DNA from: Gymnopilus junonius
Taxonomy: Eukaryota > Basidiomycota > Agaricomycetes > Agaricales > Galerinaceae
Direction of reading: 5' to 3'
Assembly: GCA_015501075.1 (NCBI GenBank)
Contig: JADNYJ010000007.1
Coordinates: 248,001 to 312,000 of the forward strand
DNA: 64,000 nucleotides
Shown piece after piece: positions 23,979 through 36,009 of the stretch. The notes beneath the pieces are model-generated. The model saw only the letters and a list, made by a program, of their open reading frames with translations, had not been told where the DNA came from and did not search any database. Positions within the stretch are counted from its first letter, which is position 1; every line of letters starts with the position of its first letter. The translations under genes were made by a program, and so were the position numbers.

Positions 23979-26695
23979 TCACCATTCTAATTCTTCCTCG
24001 TCGGGGTCAGCTGGGACGGATAAAATCCTAGGCTTGATCCTAGTATCTTCTGGTTCAGTATCCACCGTGGGGGACGTAAGAGCACTTTCGTCTTCGTCGC
24101 CATCGACATCGGCATCGACAGGCTCTGCAACTGGGTCGGCTTGCTGTGCCTCTTCCTCGGGCTCAAGCTGATCAATCGGGGTAGTCCCGTCCGTTTTCTC
24201 TTCCGCGTCTTGGGTCGCCTCAATGTTAGGCCCTTCGTGCTCGTCGACTTGAATAGCGTCCTCATCCTGCTGCTGGAGCACTGTCGGTTCTAGGGTGGTT
24301 ACCTCCGGAAGAGATGGTTCCCTGTGGTCCGCTTGTTCCACTTGTTCTGGCTCTGGAGCTTCCATCTGGACGTCTTCCTCTGTATGCTTCTCTTCACTGG
24401 TCTCCTCTTGGGGCTCGGCCTCAACCTCGGCCTCAATACTTGGAACCTCCACCGCAACGGGAGCTGGAGGGGGAGGAGGGGCAGGCCCGTGGAAGGCGGG
24501 GTTTACAACCCTTGGACCGGTTCCATTAAGGTTATTCGAAGGGAAAGAGGAATCGCGATCAAAGTCAGCGATAAAAGGCATATCAAAATCTCTTTCCTTC
24601 ATGAAGTATGCTTCGGACACCTTGACACCAAAAGCTGTGCCATGCCGCAATGAACTATTCCTCTGACCCTTGAGGAGAGCAGCAATAATGAGTGAGCTCG
24701 TCGTCACCTCCAACTCTCCTGCAGAGTTGGTGAACTTTTGATAATGTCTGTGCCCGCCGTAGAACCTAGGCTTGCGACTGCTAGCTGTCGACTGGGGCTC
24801 CGCAGTGACAGTAGGAGCAGCAGACATAGAAGGAGTTCCCACAGAATCTGCTCTTGCGTTTTTTCTTTTTTTGCGGGGACGAGTGACTGAGATAGTCTCG
24901 AATTCTGGGCCTATAGGAGCATTAGCCAAATTTTCAGTGGCCTCTTGGCAATCCCAGACTCCTGCAAGCCGCTTGGACCTGGTTCATCTGCGACAGTTGT
25001 CTGCTCCAACCTGGTCGAAATTTCTCTGATGGCTTTGATTCCTGAAGCACAGCTTTCTTTGGCTTCCTACCACGTTTCTTTTTAGGTTTCTCAGCGACAG
25101 CGGCTGGCTCGGGTGCGGGTGCTGACACTGGTTCAGGGGTTGGTGAAGAAATTGGCTGAAGTTCTGCCTGCGGCTCCGGCTCTTCTGGAGCCTCGGCTTC
25201 ATTATCCGAGGGTGCCTTTTCTGACTCTCCATCGTCCATCTCAACGTCCATGTCAATGGACCTGTCCATCTCTTTGAGTGGCTCTGTGCTTGGTGGTACA
25301 GGAGAAGCGGCTGCGGGATGAGCAGATCCGTTTTGCAGATATGGGATGGGTTCTGGAGCTGGAGCTGGGACTGGGGTCGGAGACTTGGCTGAGACGTTTT
25401 CGACATCAACCAACGGGGTGTGAGGTATGGCGACCTCAGCAGCTGACATCAAAGGAGCCGGCGTCAACACACGGATAGGTTCGGGACTCAACATCTCAAC
25501 ATCAACATGGGGACTTGGTGCAAAAAATTCTTGTTGCTCCAGAGGAGCTGTAGCGGATAACGGTGTTGAGAGACCCTCCTGCGCAGCCGAGAAGCCGACT
25601 GTTTGGAAGAACCGGTTCCTTTAGTTTTCTTCGTAGCAGGAGGCCTAGAAGCAGAAGGAGAGGGAACAGGCGTAGTTGACGCACTAGAGCGAGCAGGAAG
25701 GCGTAATTTGAGGCCTTCTGCTTCTTTTCTCGACGTGCCAGCATAAGTAGATGTCCTTTCCGTTTCCGATTCGTCGCCTGCCCCTTCATTTGGCTTTTTA
25801 AAGGAGGATGAGTCGTCTTGAGTTTTACGAACACGATCAGGTGGGAGGAGGTAGGCGTAGCGTTTTTCTAGCTTGTATGCGTTTTCTAGCATTTCCTTCC
25901 TGCGACGTTCACCTTCGGCGTGAGATGCCATGCCATTGATATGTGCATAAGGGCTGCCTGCTGCAACGATCTCGTCAAGTTCAGCAGGAGCCTGAACCGG
26001 TGGCGGTGTAAAAGATGAAGCGGGGAGAGCCATGAACGCAGAACTCTCCATACCTTTGAGCTGTTCAATTCTCTCCTTGAGTTTATAATGCTCATGCCTG
26101 AGCTTCTCTTTTTCTCTCAAACGCTGGCGTTTTTCGAACGTTTCAAACTTCCTGTGACGCTTTTCGTAGGCAGCATCGGAGGTTTCTGCGCTCTCCTGGA
26201 GAAGGGCAAGAGGATCAGTTGAGAAGGTTCTATCTGGAATTTGCAAGAACCTTACATCCTCCGCCCCACGGGGTCTCATGCGTCCACCAACCGAAGACGA
26301 CTCGGCGATGCTCTCAAAGTCTGGGGTCTGAATAATTTCTTGTTCGCGACATGCTTTGAGAACTTCAGGACGCGCAAAATGGCTGTCGTTCAAAACAATA
26401 TTGACGCGAATTGGTGCTCCGGAATCGCCGGGCACCTCGATAGCATGTTTAGAATTAGTCGTAAGCAAGAATGGAGTATCGAGAGCGACAATAGGCCCGG
26501 CTTCGTCTGCGACAAAGGAATGAGAAGGATGCATTGCATCAAAAGACGGTTCAACCCACGTTGACGTTTGTAACTATCCAAAATGAGCAAATCAGCTTCG
26601 CAATTCCCGATCCCGACATTGGGCCCGCCTCGTCTATTCCGCGAAGGTAGAACGCGTCGAGCATGAGCACTCGTCGTAGACGCTGTGGCATCCAT
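23979..26695 (-). CDS. Uncharacterised nuclear protein, Pro/acidic-rich with AT-hook-like motif
   Basis: Start MDATASTTSAHARRVLPSR. Conserved-looking blocks: CEADLLILDSYKRQRW, VALDTPFLLTT, FARPEVLKACREQEIIQTP, GGRMRPRGAED, then a charged coiled coil AAYEKRHRKFETFEKRQRLR. Later a Pro/Ala/Glu-rich region contains KKKRGRKPKK, which is AT-hook-like. Near the end SSRKPRFYGGHRHYQKF and LKGQRNSSLRHGTAFGVKV look structured, before a very acidic tail. The frame shifts by one missing base near 26560 (joining KRQR to WVEPSFDAMH) and near 25604 (AAA where AAAA is needed to read SSKTVGFSAAQEG), and is unclear near 24950-25050. Composition suggests a chromatin-associated protein; the function is unknown. 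Confidence 0.7.
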
Positions 26696-27138
26696 TTGTG
26701 ACAACAAAAATTGCAGCTAAGTATATGAGGTTCGATGTGTATGTTCAGAGGGCAGAAGTCTCTATTGAAACTACTGCTAGTCGAGCGCAGCGATGCACTT
26801 TACAGCTGAACGAGCGCGCTGTAAGACAGTGAGCGTGGAGGCTCTGGCAGAGGTGGAACAAATTTTCGGTGACCGAATGGAGTCGCGTTCCTGCCTCGGG
26901 GACAAACGACAAACCACGACAGCCCTTGACGGTAGTAAACTCAAACGACTTGAAAGTGTCAATTATGAATGAATTCTTCTTCTAGCAACTGTCCATGCTA
27001 TCCTATTCTATAAGGCTTCTTTCGTGAAAGAATAGATGGTGAGAACGGGTCAGAATAACACAGCGAAAACGGCGTGAAACTAGTATATCACTCTGACCAC
27101 AACAGCATGCCTGAGCACCCTCTCTCCAACTCATAATC
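26696..27138. other. Divergent intergenic region with one doubtful small frame
   Basis: Promoter space for two divergent genes. On the plus strand a 58-codon frame at 26793-26969 starts MHFTAERARCKTVSVEAL and ends LKRLESVNYE. It has no recognised homology and could be chance or a 5' leader frame, so I do not call it a gene. Confidence 0.4.
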
Positions 27139-28732
27139 ATGGTTCTCCGCATTGCAGAGGCTTTTGCCTCGGCTTATTTCCCAACCAAATATCTATTTCA
27201 TATCGCTGCTGGCATCATCACCGTTCTCGTGCTTAGAGCCTTCTCGCAGGGTCGAACCACCAACCGGGAGAGGGACCTCCATGCCAGGACTATTCTACTC
27301 ACTGTAAGTTCGTATGTCACTACTAGTCAAGCTAATCTGACAGTTCCTCTTCTAAGGGAGGTTTTACTCCGCTGGGCCTGACCCTGCTGCAGTCCTTGGC
27401 CCAACGGGGGGCACATGTCATTGCTCTCTCTGCCGCATCCCATAGATGCAGAGAATGTTTCTATCATTATCGATCTCATACGCAATGACACGTCCAATGA
27501 ACAAGTATACGCCGAGGAGTGTGACCTCACCTCACCCTCCTCCATCCGAGCCTTTTGCACCAAATTCTTGACAGGAAAGGAACAACGTCTGGATGCCATC
27601 ATATTCGCACATGAGCACAAGCATATTGGCTCGCCGAAACTGTTTTCCAGGGCTTCAAAGGACCAAGACCAAAAGGAAAGAGATGCTCTTTCTTTGGCAA
27701 CATTCCTTATTACGACCCTGTTGTTGCCTGCTCTTCTGGTGGCTCCCGCAGAAAGAGACATACGAATAATCAACGTTGTCAACCCCTTTTATGCAGCCGC
27801 TGCCGGCTTACCTTTCTCCCCATCATTTGACGCACCCGAATCGACAAGCAAATCCAAGTCAATATTCCTTTCGGAAGGTCGAAGATCTTTGCGGTCCATT
27901 GTCTTTACTCGGCATCTCCAGCGCGTACTCGATGCGCTGCCAACAACTGCACCAATTCCAGAGACAGAAGAGGGCTCAAAGGCCATCCCTATCGTTAGCT
28001 CAAAACTCCAGAAGTCTAACATCGTCGCAGTCAGTGCTTCTCCGGGCATCGGCAGGGTGGATACTGCATCATCTCTACTCAATGCCGATTTTATGTCTCC
28101 GACGGGGTCGTACCTTGGTCTCCTCTGGTGCGTTATTTTGCATGATTTAAAAGAGTTGATATTAAAGAATCAAATAGCTATGTCGGTTTCCAGCCGCTCT
28201 TGCGTATCCTGACTAAAACTCCAGCTGCCGCTATGCAAACCATCCTGCACGTTCTCTTCCTGCCCACTCCTTTCAAACTTTTAGCAGCAACTAAAGCAGC
28301 GAAGGATAAAACTCCGAAGGATGCTTTGGATGCATCCTCTTTCGATATGCTCGAAGAAGTTCTCCTTCCTGGAGCTCTTTATGCTGATTGTTCAGCTGTC
28401 AAATTAACGTAAATGTGCCCGATGAGCTCAGGGAGAAGGACCGCCAAATGCAAGCAGAGGCTGCAAAAGCCAAAGCTAAGGGCAAGAAGGAAGACCAGGG
28501 CTCTCTTGAAGAGGAGGTACTTGACATCGTGGATGATGGCGAGTACGGTGGAGAGTTGGCTGGCAGGTTAATATGGGAGGAGTATGAAGTCGCTCTCAAG
28601 GTTTGGGAAAAGGAGAATCCCGGAAAGGTCCAAGAGGAAAAAACTGGTTCTGGAAAGACAGGCAAGGAGGCCCAAGAAAAGCCGTCAGCAAGGAAGTCAC
28701 CTTCTGAAAAGCAAGGTCTCACACCCAACTGA
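27139..28732 (+). CDS. Membrane-anchored short-chain dehydrogenase-like protein
   Basis: An N-terminal hydrophobic segment (residues about 15-35) is followed by a Rossmann start ILLT|GGFTPLGLTLLQSLAQRGAHVIAL, spliced at about 27304-27356. Then come ECDLTSPSSIRAFC, LDAIIFAHEH and a C-terminal part with AAMQTILHVLF and a Lys-rich acidic tail. The Gly-rich loop is atypical, and I do not see a clear YxxxK pair, so catalysis is uncertain. Two frame breaks: near 27430-27434, where SPHPIDAENV needs one base fewer, and near 28404-28409, where TTAACG should probably be TTAAACG to read VKLNVNVPDEL. It resembles fungal SDR-like membrane proteins of unknown substrate. Confidence 0.72.
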
Positions 28733-29003
28733 AGGGTTTCCCTAGGATAAACAGGGCTCTAGGTCTCTCTAGGTTTGGTTCCCATCATGGATTTTTCACT
28801 ATATTCGTAATTTATCTGTAGTAGCCATAAAGCCTTATCTAATATACTACCTTCGTATAGACGACAACGTTCTGGTCCTGAGTTGCTGCGAACTCCTGCA
28901 AATCCGATTGCAGATATAGGGAACGCGAAAATCAGTAGGAATATGTGCTGCCTTGTGGCAATATCATCCCCGTAGCTCGTGCATGAGTTTTTAGGACCTA
29001 CAC

Positions 29004-29568
29004 CTACAGCCGTGCCACCCTGTTGCCCTTGATTCCCTGGACGAACACCCAACCGTCTCTTTCAAGGGTCGTGACCGCGTCTGCGATCATTTCCTTTGGA
29101 ACCAAGACGTAATCTGTGTTCCTATTGACCCGAGATTAGAAACTACATGCTCCAGTTGGAGATGTGTTTCGACTTACCATGTAGACAAGGCAAAAACAGG
29201 AACTTTTGCCGCCTTCAGAGGAGCTGTCAAAGAAGCCATAATGCCTGTTAGACCTACACAAAGATGAAATGTTAGTGGCCTTTCAGGAGCCTAGAAAAAT
29301 CACACATACTGTGCTCCATAGGTCCTTGGATCTTTATACACATCCAAGTCGCCTGCTCTTTATAATTCGCAGGCATCCACTTGTACGCCTCTCCCACAAT
29401 GGAGACCTCCTCGCTAGTCCGGGTTACAGAGTAAAATGAGCCTTTGCCGTCTGTCAGGTCCTTAATGACACATGGTGCCATCTCCTGGTCAGGCTTTAGC
29501 TTGATCACGAAGAAAGGCTCTGGAAGGACGAGGAGGTGCAATGCAGAGCTATTAGACGGAGGAGGCAT
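29004..29568 (-). CDS. ACT-domain protein (CASTOR-type ACT)
   Basis: Short protein of about 150 residues starting MPPPSNSSALHLLVLPEPFF. Spliced in three exons: the first ends QGPMEHS, the second reads GLTGIMASLTAPLKAAKVPVFALSTW, the third NTDYVLVPKEMIADAVTTL...GWVFVQG. The pattern of two small ACT-like folds with the ALSTWNTDYVLV segment matches the ACT domain family found in CASTOR arginine sensors and in many small fungal and bacterial proteins. A ligand-binding regulatory role is likely, and an amino acid is the usual ligand, but none can be assigned. Confidence 0.8.
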
Positions 29569-29996
29569 GGGGAATGCTCAAGTGGGGAGTGGAGACGAGT
29601 CAGGTTGGATAACTCCAGTGTTCAGGGAAGCCCAAGAAAATCGGAGATCACCCGATGACCAAGTAGGACGCCGCCTCATTTTGTTCTTTAGGTCATCTAA
29701 CTCCGCAAGACACGCAAATGCCAGAATGAATGTAGCGAGAGACCAGGAGAGACCAGTTCCGTAGACGACATGAGGGTTCGAAATATCTCACTGAGCGTCG
29801 AAAAATACGGAACAAAGTAAAGGTCGGTGACAAGAGCGGAGATAAACGATGGACTCGTCACATCAGAGAGCGTATGAACAAAGTTTATAGTACTCAATTG
29901 CATGAACGTGGACAAAAAACAAAGTTCAAAATTTAATTCGATTCTCAATTCGATTACTTGTATTGCGAAAATTCCTACAAGGATGGATTTGGCAGC
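29569..29996. other. Intergenic region
   Basis: 428 bases between the RNase T2 stop and the ACT gene start. Nothing recognised. Confidence 0.5.
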
Positions 29997-32156
29997 CTAT
30001 GAGCTCACGATGGATAGCGTATAGTCGTCAGAATGGCCGGAACCCGTGAACACCGTGAAGACAGTGCTGCCACTGGGAACGCCATCGCTACTCCACGCTG
30101 TCGACCCACCGGAGGCAAGGAGCAGAGTTCCCGAAGAGCCCTGGACCTATAACTCAAACATTAGCAAATAATACCATAGATACCTCTGAAAACAATTACT
30201 TACAGCTGAAAAAGTCGTCTGGGACACACCACTTCCGCATGAGAACTCCCCGCCGCTAACACCGCAGTTACCTTTGGAAGAGGTCATGGTGAAGCTTGAA
30301 GTTGAGCCAGAAAGGGTGTAGGTAGCCAAAGTCTGAGTTGACCAAGTACCTAGAGAGAGAAGTCCTCCTGTTATTGAGCCGCTGGACGTGACGGCGTGGA
30401 TAGTGGCTTTGGAGGGTAAAGAACCAGGTGCCTAATAAATACGCATTAGTTCTCAAAAAGAACAGACTAAATTTTCAAAGTTACTTACTGGTGAACCCGT
30501 GGGCCCCTATTTGAAAGGTAAAGATGAATTTTCTGGATGATGAATAGAAAAGGAGAGCAGCGGTGCTCACGGAACCGGTAGCAGTTGACTGTGATTGAAG
30601 AATTGCATGCTCAGTAGCTGATCAATACAACGGACATATTTACATACAGTGGGGCCAGTGGAAACCGTAGAGCCACCGCTCTTGGGTGGATACATAATTC
30701 CGCTCGAAGGGCAATCACTGCTTTCCGGAGAATCTAAAGATCGTCAGATGGAAATATAAAATACTTTACTGTTGAACATACCGATGGGAACGAATATGCC
30801 GTCAATGAGAGATCCCTTCAGATTGAAGTACCAAGCGATCTGGCTGAGGGTGCTGCTGTCGCAGGTAAGCATAGGAGTGAAGCCCTGAGGTTCGACTTGT
30901 GAATATGTGCCAAGAAAGGTTATTAAATGATGCATACAGATTGAGACTTCAAGGCAGAAGTCAGCTGGGAGAGAGTGAAAGTCTTGGAAGTGGTTGGGGT
31001 GATTCCTTCATTTTCCAGCCAGGTAAAAGTCGGTAGGGTCTATTTGAGTGCTTGGATTGAGTCAAAGGTCCATAAATACAGTGATTCCATATGAACCTGG
31101 AAGAGTTTGACGACGTTTTCGAAGAAAATGACAGCCTGAAAAGACTTTTGAGGAGGTGCTATGAATTGCGATACAGGGGATCGTACCTCGAGTCCTTTAG
31201 TGCTGCCTGATGGCAAGCAGGTGGGTCGAAGGGTACTGAATCGTAGCTTGAGAAAAATGCTCCCCTCCCCTCCTTTACGAAAACGACGAACCTGTAGCAA
31301 GTGCCATGGGTGGACCATTCATGCTATTACAAGATAATAAGGAAAACGGTCTGCTGATTAGCAAGGCGTACTTACCTCCCAGAAGGCCTCAGCCGACTCG
31401 TCATTACTGATCCAAAACTAATATTTTTGTTCGTTATTTTCACCTGTGCTCGGACTCTAAGTAAACCAAATGTACCTGATTCATAAAGTTGAGCGTATCG
31501 GTGGCTCCATTGTTCTGCAAGAGCTTTTAAAGATAGATTAGTCTCGAGCGACATGGAAGCCAAGAGGAAGTTACACACAGTGGAAATGCCGGTGTAATCA
31601 CGAGAAGAATCGCAATTTTCGCTGAAGGTAGTATCACAGCTACATTCAGAAACAGTAACTCAGTTGATCGGCAAGGCTTCCTCGACACACAACGTACTGG
31701 TCAGGCCAGAGACCTAGAATAATTGCAAAGTGAGTAAAAGGGAGGCATCAGCACGTGCAGGTGCGAACCGTGGATGGTCCAACTGTTGACTGGTCCAGTG
31801 GACGGGTTGGTATCCCAGAACTAGGCAATGCATGATGATCTGTACTGGAAAGGGTGCGCTCAACTCGAAGTCCGTACCTGAGTTTGCAACAACAGTCCCT
31901 GAACGAAAAGGACGGTAAGGATCGAAAGTACGACGTATCCTTCAGAGACTTACTCCTGGTGATTCGAAGCAGCACAGGTTCGAGACCGACGAAGTGTTGT
32001 GGCACGAAGCAGCACCCGAAGTCGAGCAACCAGAAGAGACCAACGATGATCGCTCGAACAAGTTGGAAGTGGCCGCATGGCTGCTGAGAAGACTGGTGAG
32101 GGCGCGCCAAACGCAGTGCCGACGAGGCCAGACGATAACAAGAACGAAGTCAACAT
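29997..32156 (-). CDS. Secreted ribonuclease T2 with Rny1-like C-terminal extension
   Basis: Endoribonuclease of the T2 family. The signal peptide starts MLTSFLLSSGLVG with a likely cut after AFGA. The Cys-rich start reads CSTSGAASCHNTSSVSNLCC, then FESPG|GLLLQTQ|FWDTNPSTG across two introns. Both catalytic segments are present: WTIHG|LWPDQ (near 31690-31775) and EHEWSTHGTC (near 31280-31380). After the catalytic domain comes a Ser/Thr/Gly-rich linker and a C-terminal domain ending VFTVFTGSGHSDDYTLSIVSS, as in yeast Rny1 and basidiomycete homologues. More than eight introns. The frame shifts by one base near 32076-32080 between the signal peptide and NLFERSS. Such enzymes act in vacuoles or outside the cell, for example in RNA scavenging. 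Confidence 0.88.
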
Positions 32157-33374
32157 CACGCGCAACGCCAAGTCCAAGGATTACTGGCAAGTGAGAATGA
32201 GGAGAAAGAGGGGTGTCCGGGTCCCCAGTGTCTCGGATCTGCTTCATTTTGAGCGCCGGGAAAACGAGAAGGAAAGTCGCCCTGTCCATCTGGAGGAAGA
32301 AGCAACGGTCGAACGGACTTGTCACGGCAAAGAGATCTAGCAAGGGACAGCATGATTCTATTCCATTGACGGATCGTTGAAATCAATTTCCAGCACAAAG
32401 AACCCTCGAGGTCTCTGACCGTCCACGCTGGTTCAGCCAACATGCCGACAATCCGCATAAAAACCCGGATATTAATATAGTCTATCAGCTTCGCCTGACA
32501 TGGAACTACATGGAACCAGGCAACGCGGGGGGGAGTCATACTGAGGCAGTGAAGGGCATAGCCAAGAACGTGCACATTGGTTTAATCGCACAAAGGAGAC
32601 CGTGGTCCATGCGGGTGCTATGAACGAGGTGGCATATTTGATATCATGCGGTGCCGCATGCTTGGAATATGCGTTGAAAATTCGAAAGGAAGCGTATTAG
32701 GGAAGAAAGTTGTTTCTTGGGCCTGATCGCTGCCCAGTGAGAAAGTTCAGGACTTTGGGACATTGAAACAACAGAACGCAAGGAAATAGACTGGTCGTGT
32801 ATTTTGACAAACCAAAAAAAACTTGAGTTTAGTTCCAAAAAGCCACGGCCAGTCGTCCAAGTTTGGTTCAAGTCTTGAACAAAGAGAAAATCTCGCATTC
32901 TGTCAGACGGTGTGCTCCAGTATCACGAGGATTTGAACCCATGCCGGTGGACAACCAAAAAGTGTCCAAAAAACGCGCGTCGCAACGCAAAGAGCTAATA
33001 ATGGGCCGAGGAAACAGAGAAAATGATAAGGAGGGAAGCCTGAGGCCGGGGCAAGCATCAGTTTACATGTGCGTGCGATGTGATAGAGCAAGAGGAGAGG
33101 TAGCGCACCATACGCTGGGTTTTGATAAAGATAAACGTGGCTATGAATAGATCCTCATCTTGCTCACGTCTCCCGAGCTGACCTACTTCAACTTACATGC
33201 TACATGTCCTTATTGCTGTTGCGCAGATTTCTCTGCCTTCTCTTGTGTTTAATTATGACTTTCTCTTTTATTTTCCAGAGTTATTCCATGACAGGAGTTC
33301 AGAGAAGGCTTCCTTCAAAATACTTGTTGGCATCCACTTCATTACTCTGTAGTTCTGCAGAATTCGAAGCCTTC
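32157..33374. other. Long intergenic region (1.2 kb)
   Basis: The largest gene-free stretch of the window, between the RNase T2 start and the NAF1 3' end. It holds only short frames without coding character. A B-box-like sequence on the minus strand near 32930 has no tRNA around it. The region may include a promoter and a transcribed but untranslated leader. Confidence 0.45.
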
Positions 33375-35892
33375 TCATCCTCGCACGTTCCCCAGAACTG
33401 GGGAACTTAGCAGTTCATGGTTTAGTAAGTACGCCGTACCGTACCCTCTCCACCTATATTTATAGATGGACAAATTACGCGAGTAACATATGCATGCTAA
33501 ATCAACATGATGCAAAAAATAGAGCAAAGCAAGCTTCGTGACAGGACGAACAGAAATGACCCGTCTTTTTTCCCCTAAAATTTTACTGGCCAACGTTCTT
33601 AGATTCGCCTGGGGTAACGAGGAGGAGGAACGTTCTTGCACCGGAGAGGCAGCAGCCCATTTGCTACCGGTCGGAGGGACCACCCCTGGATGAGGCGCGG
33701 ATCCATGCTGAGTAGAAGCTGATTGCGAAAGCGAGTTCGAATAGTGTTGGTGCTGCTGCATTTGTATCGGCGGCGGCTGTGCATAGGATGTACTATGTTG
33801 ACCAGGCATACCCATCGTAAAAGCAGACATAAATCGCGGGTTAATATGTGGCTGGACAAACGGCGCAGCTCCTGGGACGTTCATGTTCATATTCACATTC
33901 ACGTCATACCCTACATGGCCATGATACGCTGTATGATGCTGATGCTGGTACTGTTGTTGCATGCCATATCCATAATGTTGCTGCTGGTACGGCGCTTGTT
34001 GACCATACCCCCACCCAGTAACGGGCGAATAGCCCGCTGGGTCTTGGTGTTGGGGCAGATATTGCCGATTTTGATTTTGGTTTTGAGATTCGAGACCTGG
34101 ATATCCCTGTCCCGTAGCCCGTGCGATCGCGAGCGAAGTGGGGGATACAGAACGCGTGTTTCTGTCCTGCGAGTGCGAATGATCAGCATTTCCATATCTT
34201 TGCTGTGGGCCTCTTCCTCCTCCTCCTCCTCCGCCACCACCGCCTCTTCCGCGTCCTCTTCCTCTATCTCTGTGACCATCTCGATGACTGTCGCGCTCTC
34301 TTCCCCTTCGATCTCGGTTCCTGTCCCTTCCTCCTCCTCGGCCATACCCTTCTGACCTCTCGTAGCCTCTGTCTGCTCTTCTTCCATGATCGTAACTCGA
34401 TTTTGATTCCACAGAGCCTGACCCTGACTCTGCAGTTGCAGTTGCAGTATTAGCAGCCTTCGACTCGGGGTCCACAATGTCCGGCGCAGTATAAGCGTCA
34501 CCATAAGGGTCGTCATACGGTATAGGCGCAGGCCTGGATGACGAGGGACCTGGAGACGAATAATCAATATCATAGGGACCGTGCTCGTCATACGCATTCC
34601 GGCTGAAGAATCCTTCATCCGCGAGCTCTTGGTCTCGCATAAACGAAGGATTGGGTGTAGCTTGTCGGGACGACGCAACAGAGCGAGCGCGCGATTCACC
34701 CCGTCTGTAAATTAAAATAGATCAATAAATATAAATTCCTTCAAAAGAACGAGAACAAAACATACTTGCGCTTCAGCCGACTCTTCCAAGCAGCCTCCTG
34801 CTCGTCGTCCGAAAACTCGAGCTCATCATCCGCTGGCTCTTCGTCGTGCATATTACTAGCATCGCTGCCCTTGATAGCTTTTATCTGATTGACAAACACA
34901 AACCGGCTACGAGCAGGGACATGGAAGACTTCTCTGCCCTCCTGCACGCGTTCGGGGTTGAGAGGGTAAGCCGAGTTGAATTTGACTTGATAGAGCGGTT
35001 GGGACGTGGGTCCGAAGGTTTCGTAAATCTGAGCTGGGAATGTGTGAGTCACAAGTAAGAAAAAAAAAAAGACAAAATGAGAGGTGCAAAAGAAGATCAC
35101 GCGAGACGAACGAAATGTAAGATACGAAAAAAAGAGAAAACGTACATATCCCATAACCTTTCTATCTCCAAACACTAACAGCGTGTCCGAATCCAACGCA
35201 CGGTCCGAAGCACGATTAAGGGCCTCTGAAGGCAGCCCGCGCACTATAGCGACACGGTCTAGGATATTCATCACCTCTCCAACCCTCTCCAGCACCTCGT
35301 CCGGACCGACCTCGTCAGTGTCAGGGACGGTAATATTCGCTTCTTGAACTTCATGTTTCGTCTGGAAATATGTCCCGGAGGTCGTGTTGAGTAGAGCGTC
35401 ATCTTCATCGTCGTCGGCGTCGGCATCAGCGTCGGCTTTTTGTGTTGGATGCTTTGCGCCTTCTTTCTGTTCTTTTTCCTCCTCTGATGAGATCGATTCA
35501 GAATCAGAGTCCGAGTCCGAGGGTCCTGAACTTCATAAAGTGGGAATTAGAAAATGAAACTCTGAGACACGTCGAGGAAAAAACACATACAGAGCCTTGG
35601 ACTCGATTTTGCCACCCAAGCCCAAGTCGTCGTCATCGGTGATAGTGCTAGGGATCAAATCAGCAGCGATCTCTTCCTCGCTAGCATCGGCCTTTTCTCC
35701 CTCTGCATCGTCATCTGAGTCTTCCGAGCCGCTGCTGCTGATATCCTTCGCGTCTGGATTTTTTTGCTCTTCGGTTTGCGCCTGAGGTGCTGTAGGTTGC
35801 AGAGGTACAGGAGGTAGAGACACGCCAATGAGCTCCTGGATGAGCAACAAGTCCTGAGGGATAATATGAGGGACTTTGAAACCGCCCTCCAT
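33375..35892 (-). CDS. NAF1: H/ACA snoRNP assembly factor NAF1
   Basis: Nuclear assembly factor that holds the place of Gar1 during H/ACA snoRNP and telomerase RNP biogenesis. Start MEGGFKVPHIIPQDLLLIQ. Two acidic Ser/Asp/Glu-rich stretches flank the Gar1/Naf1 core: EVLERVGEVMNILDRVAIV, DSDTLLVFGDRKVMGY|IYETFGP, then PLYQVKFN (near 34960-35290). The C-terminal half is low complexity: an RGG/poly-Gly box near 34210-34240, then Gln/Tyr/His-rich sequence, as in yeast Naf1. The end is uncertain: the open frame runs to 33375, but an alternative frame stops earlier near 33585 after ESKNVGQ. Confidence 0.88.
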
Positions 35893-36009
35893 TTGGGTTT
35901 GGTCAAAGGAATCAAAGTGCCCCTAACCCCTGCTCACAAAAAATTTGATCATCAATTGCCTTTTCGGGAGCACGCGCCTCTCCTTTACTGAGCTTTCACA
36001 CAAAAAAAA
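35893..36009. promoter_or_regulatory. Compact divergent promoter NAF1 / EF-Ts
   Basis: Only 117 bases separate the two start codons. An A-rich run lies directly before the EF-Ts ATG. No factor-binding motif is claimed. Confidence 0.6.

Noticed and set aside
26793..26969. 58-codon plus-strand frame starting MHFTAERARCKTVS
   Set aside because: It lies in a divergent promoter, has no recognised homology and no supporting signals. Left as a doubtful leader frame.
32880..33010. Possible tRNA on the minus strand, from a B-box-like GGTTCAAATCC near 32930
   Set aside because: The T-stem does not pair beyond two or three bases, no matching acceptor stem or A box is present, and a cloverleaf cannot be drawn.
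33723..34355. Long plus-strand open frame opposite the NAF1 low-complexity tail
   Set aside because: It is an antisense shadow of repetitive RGG/Gln-rich coding sequence; its own composition (Ser and Leu runs) is an artefact.
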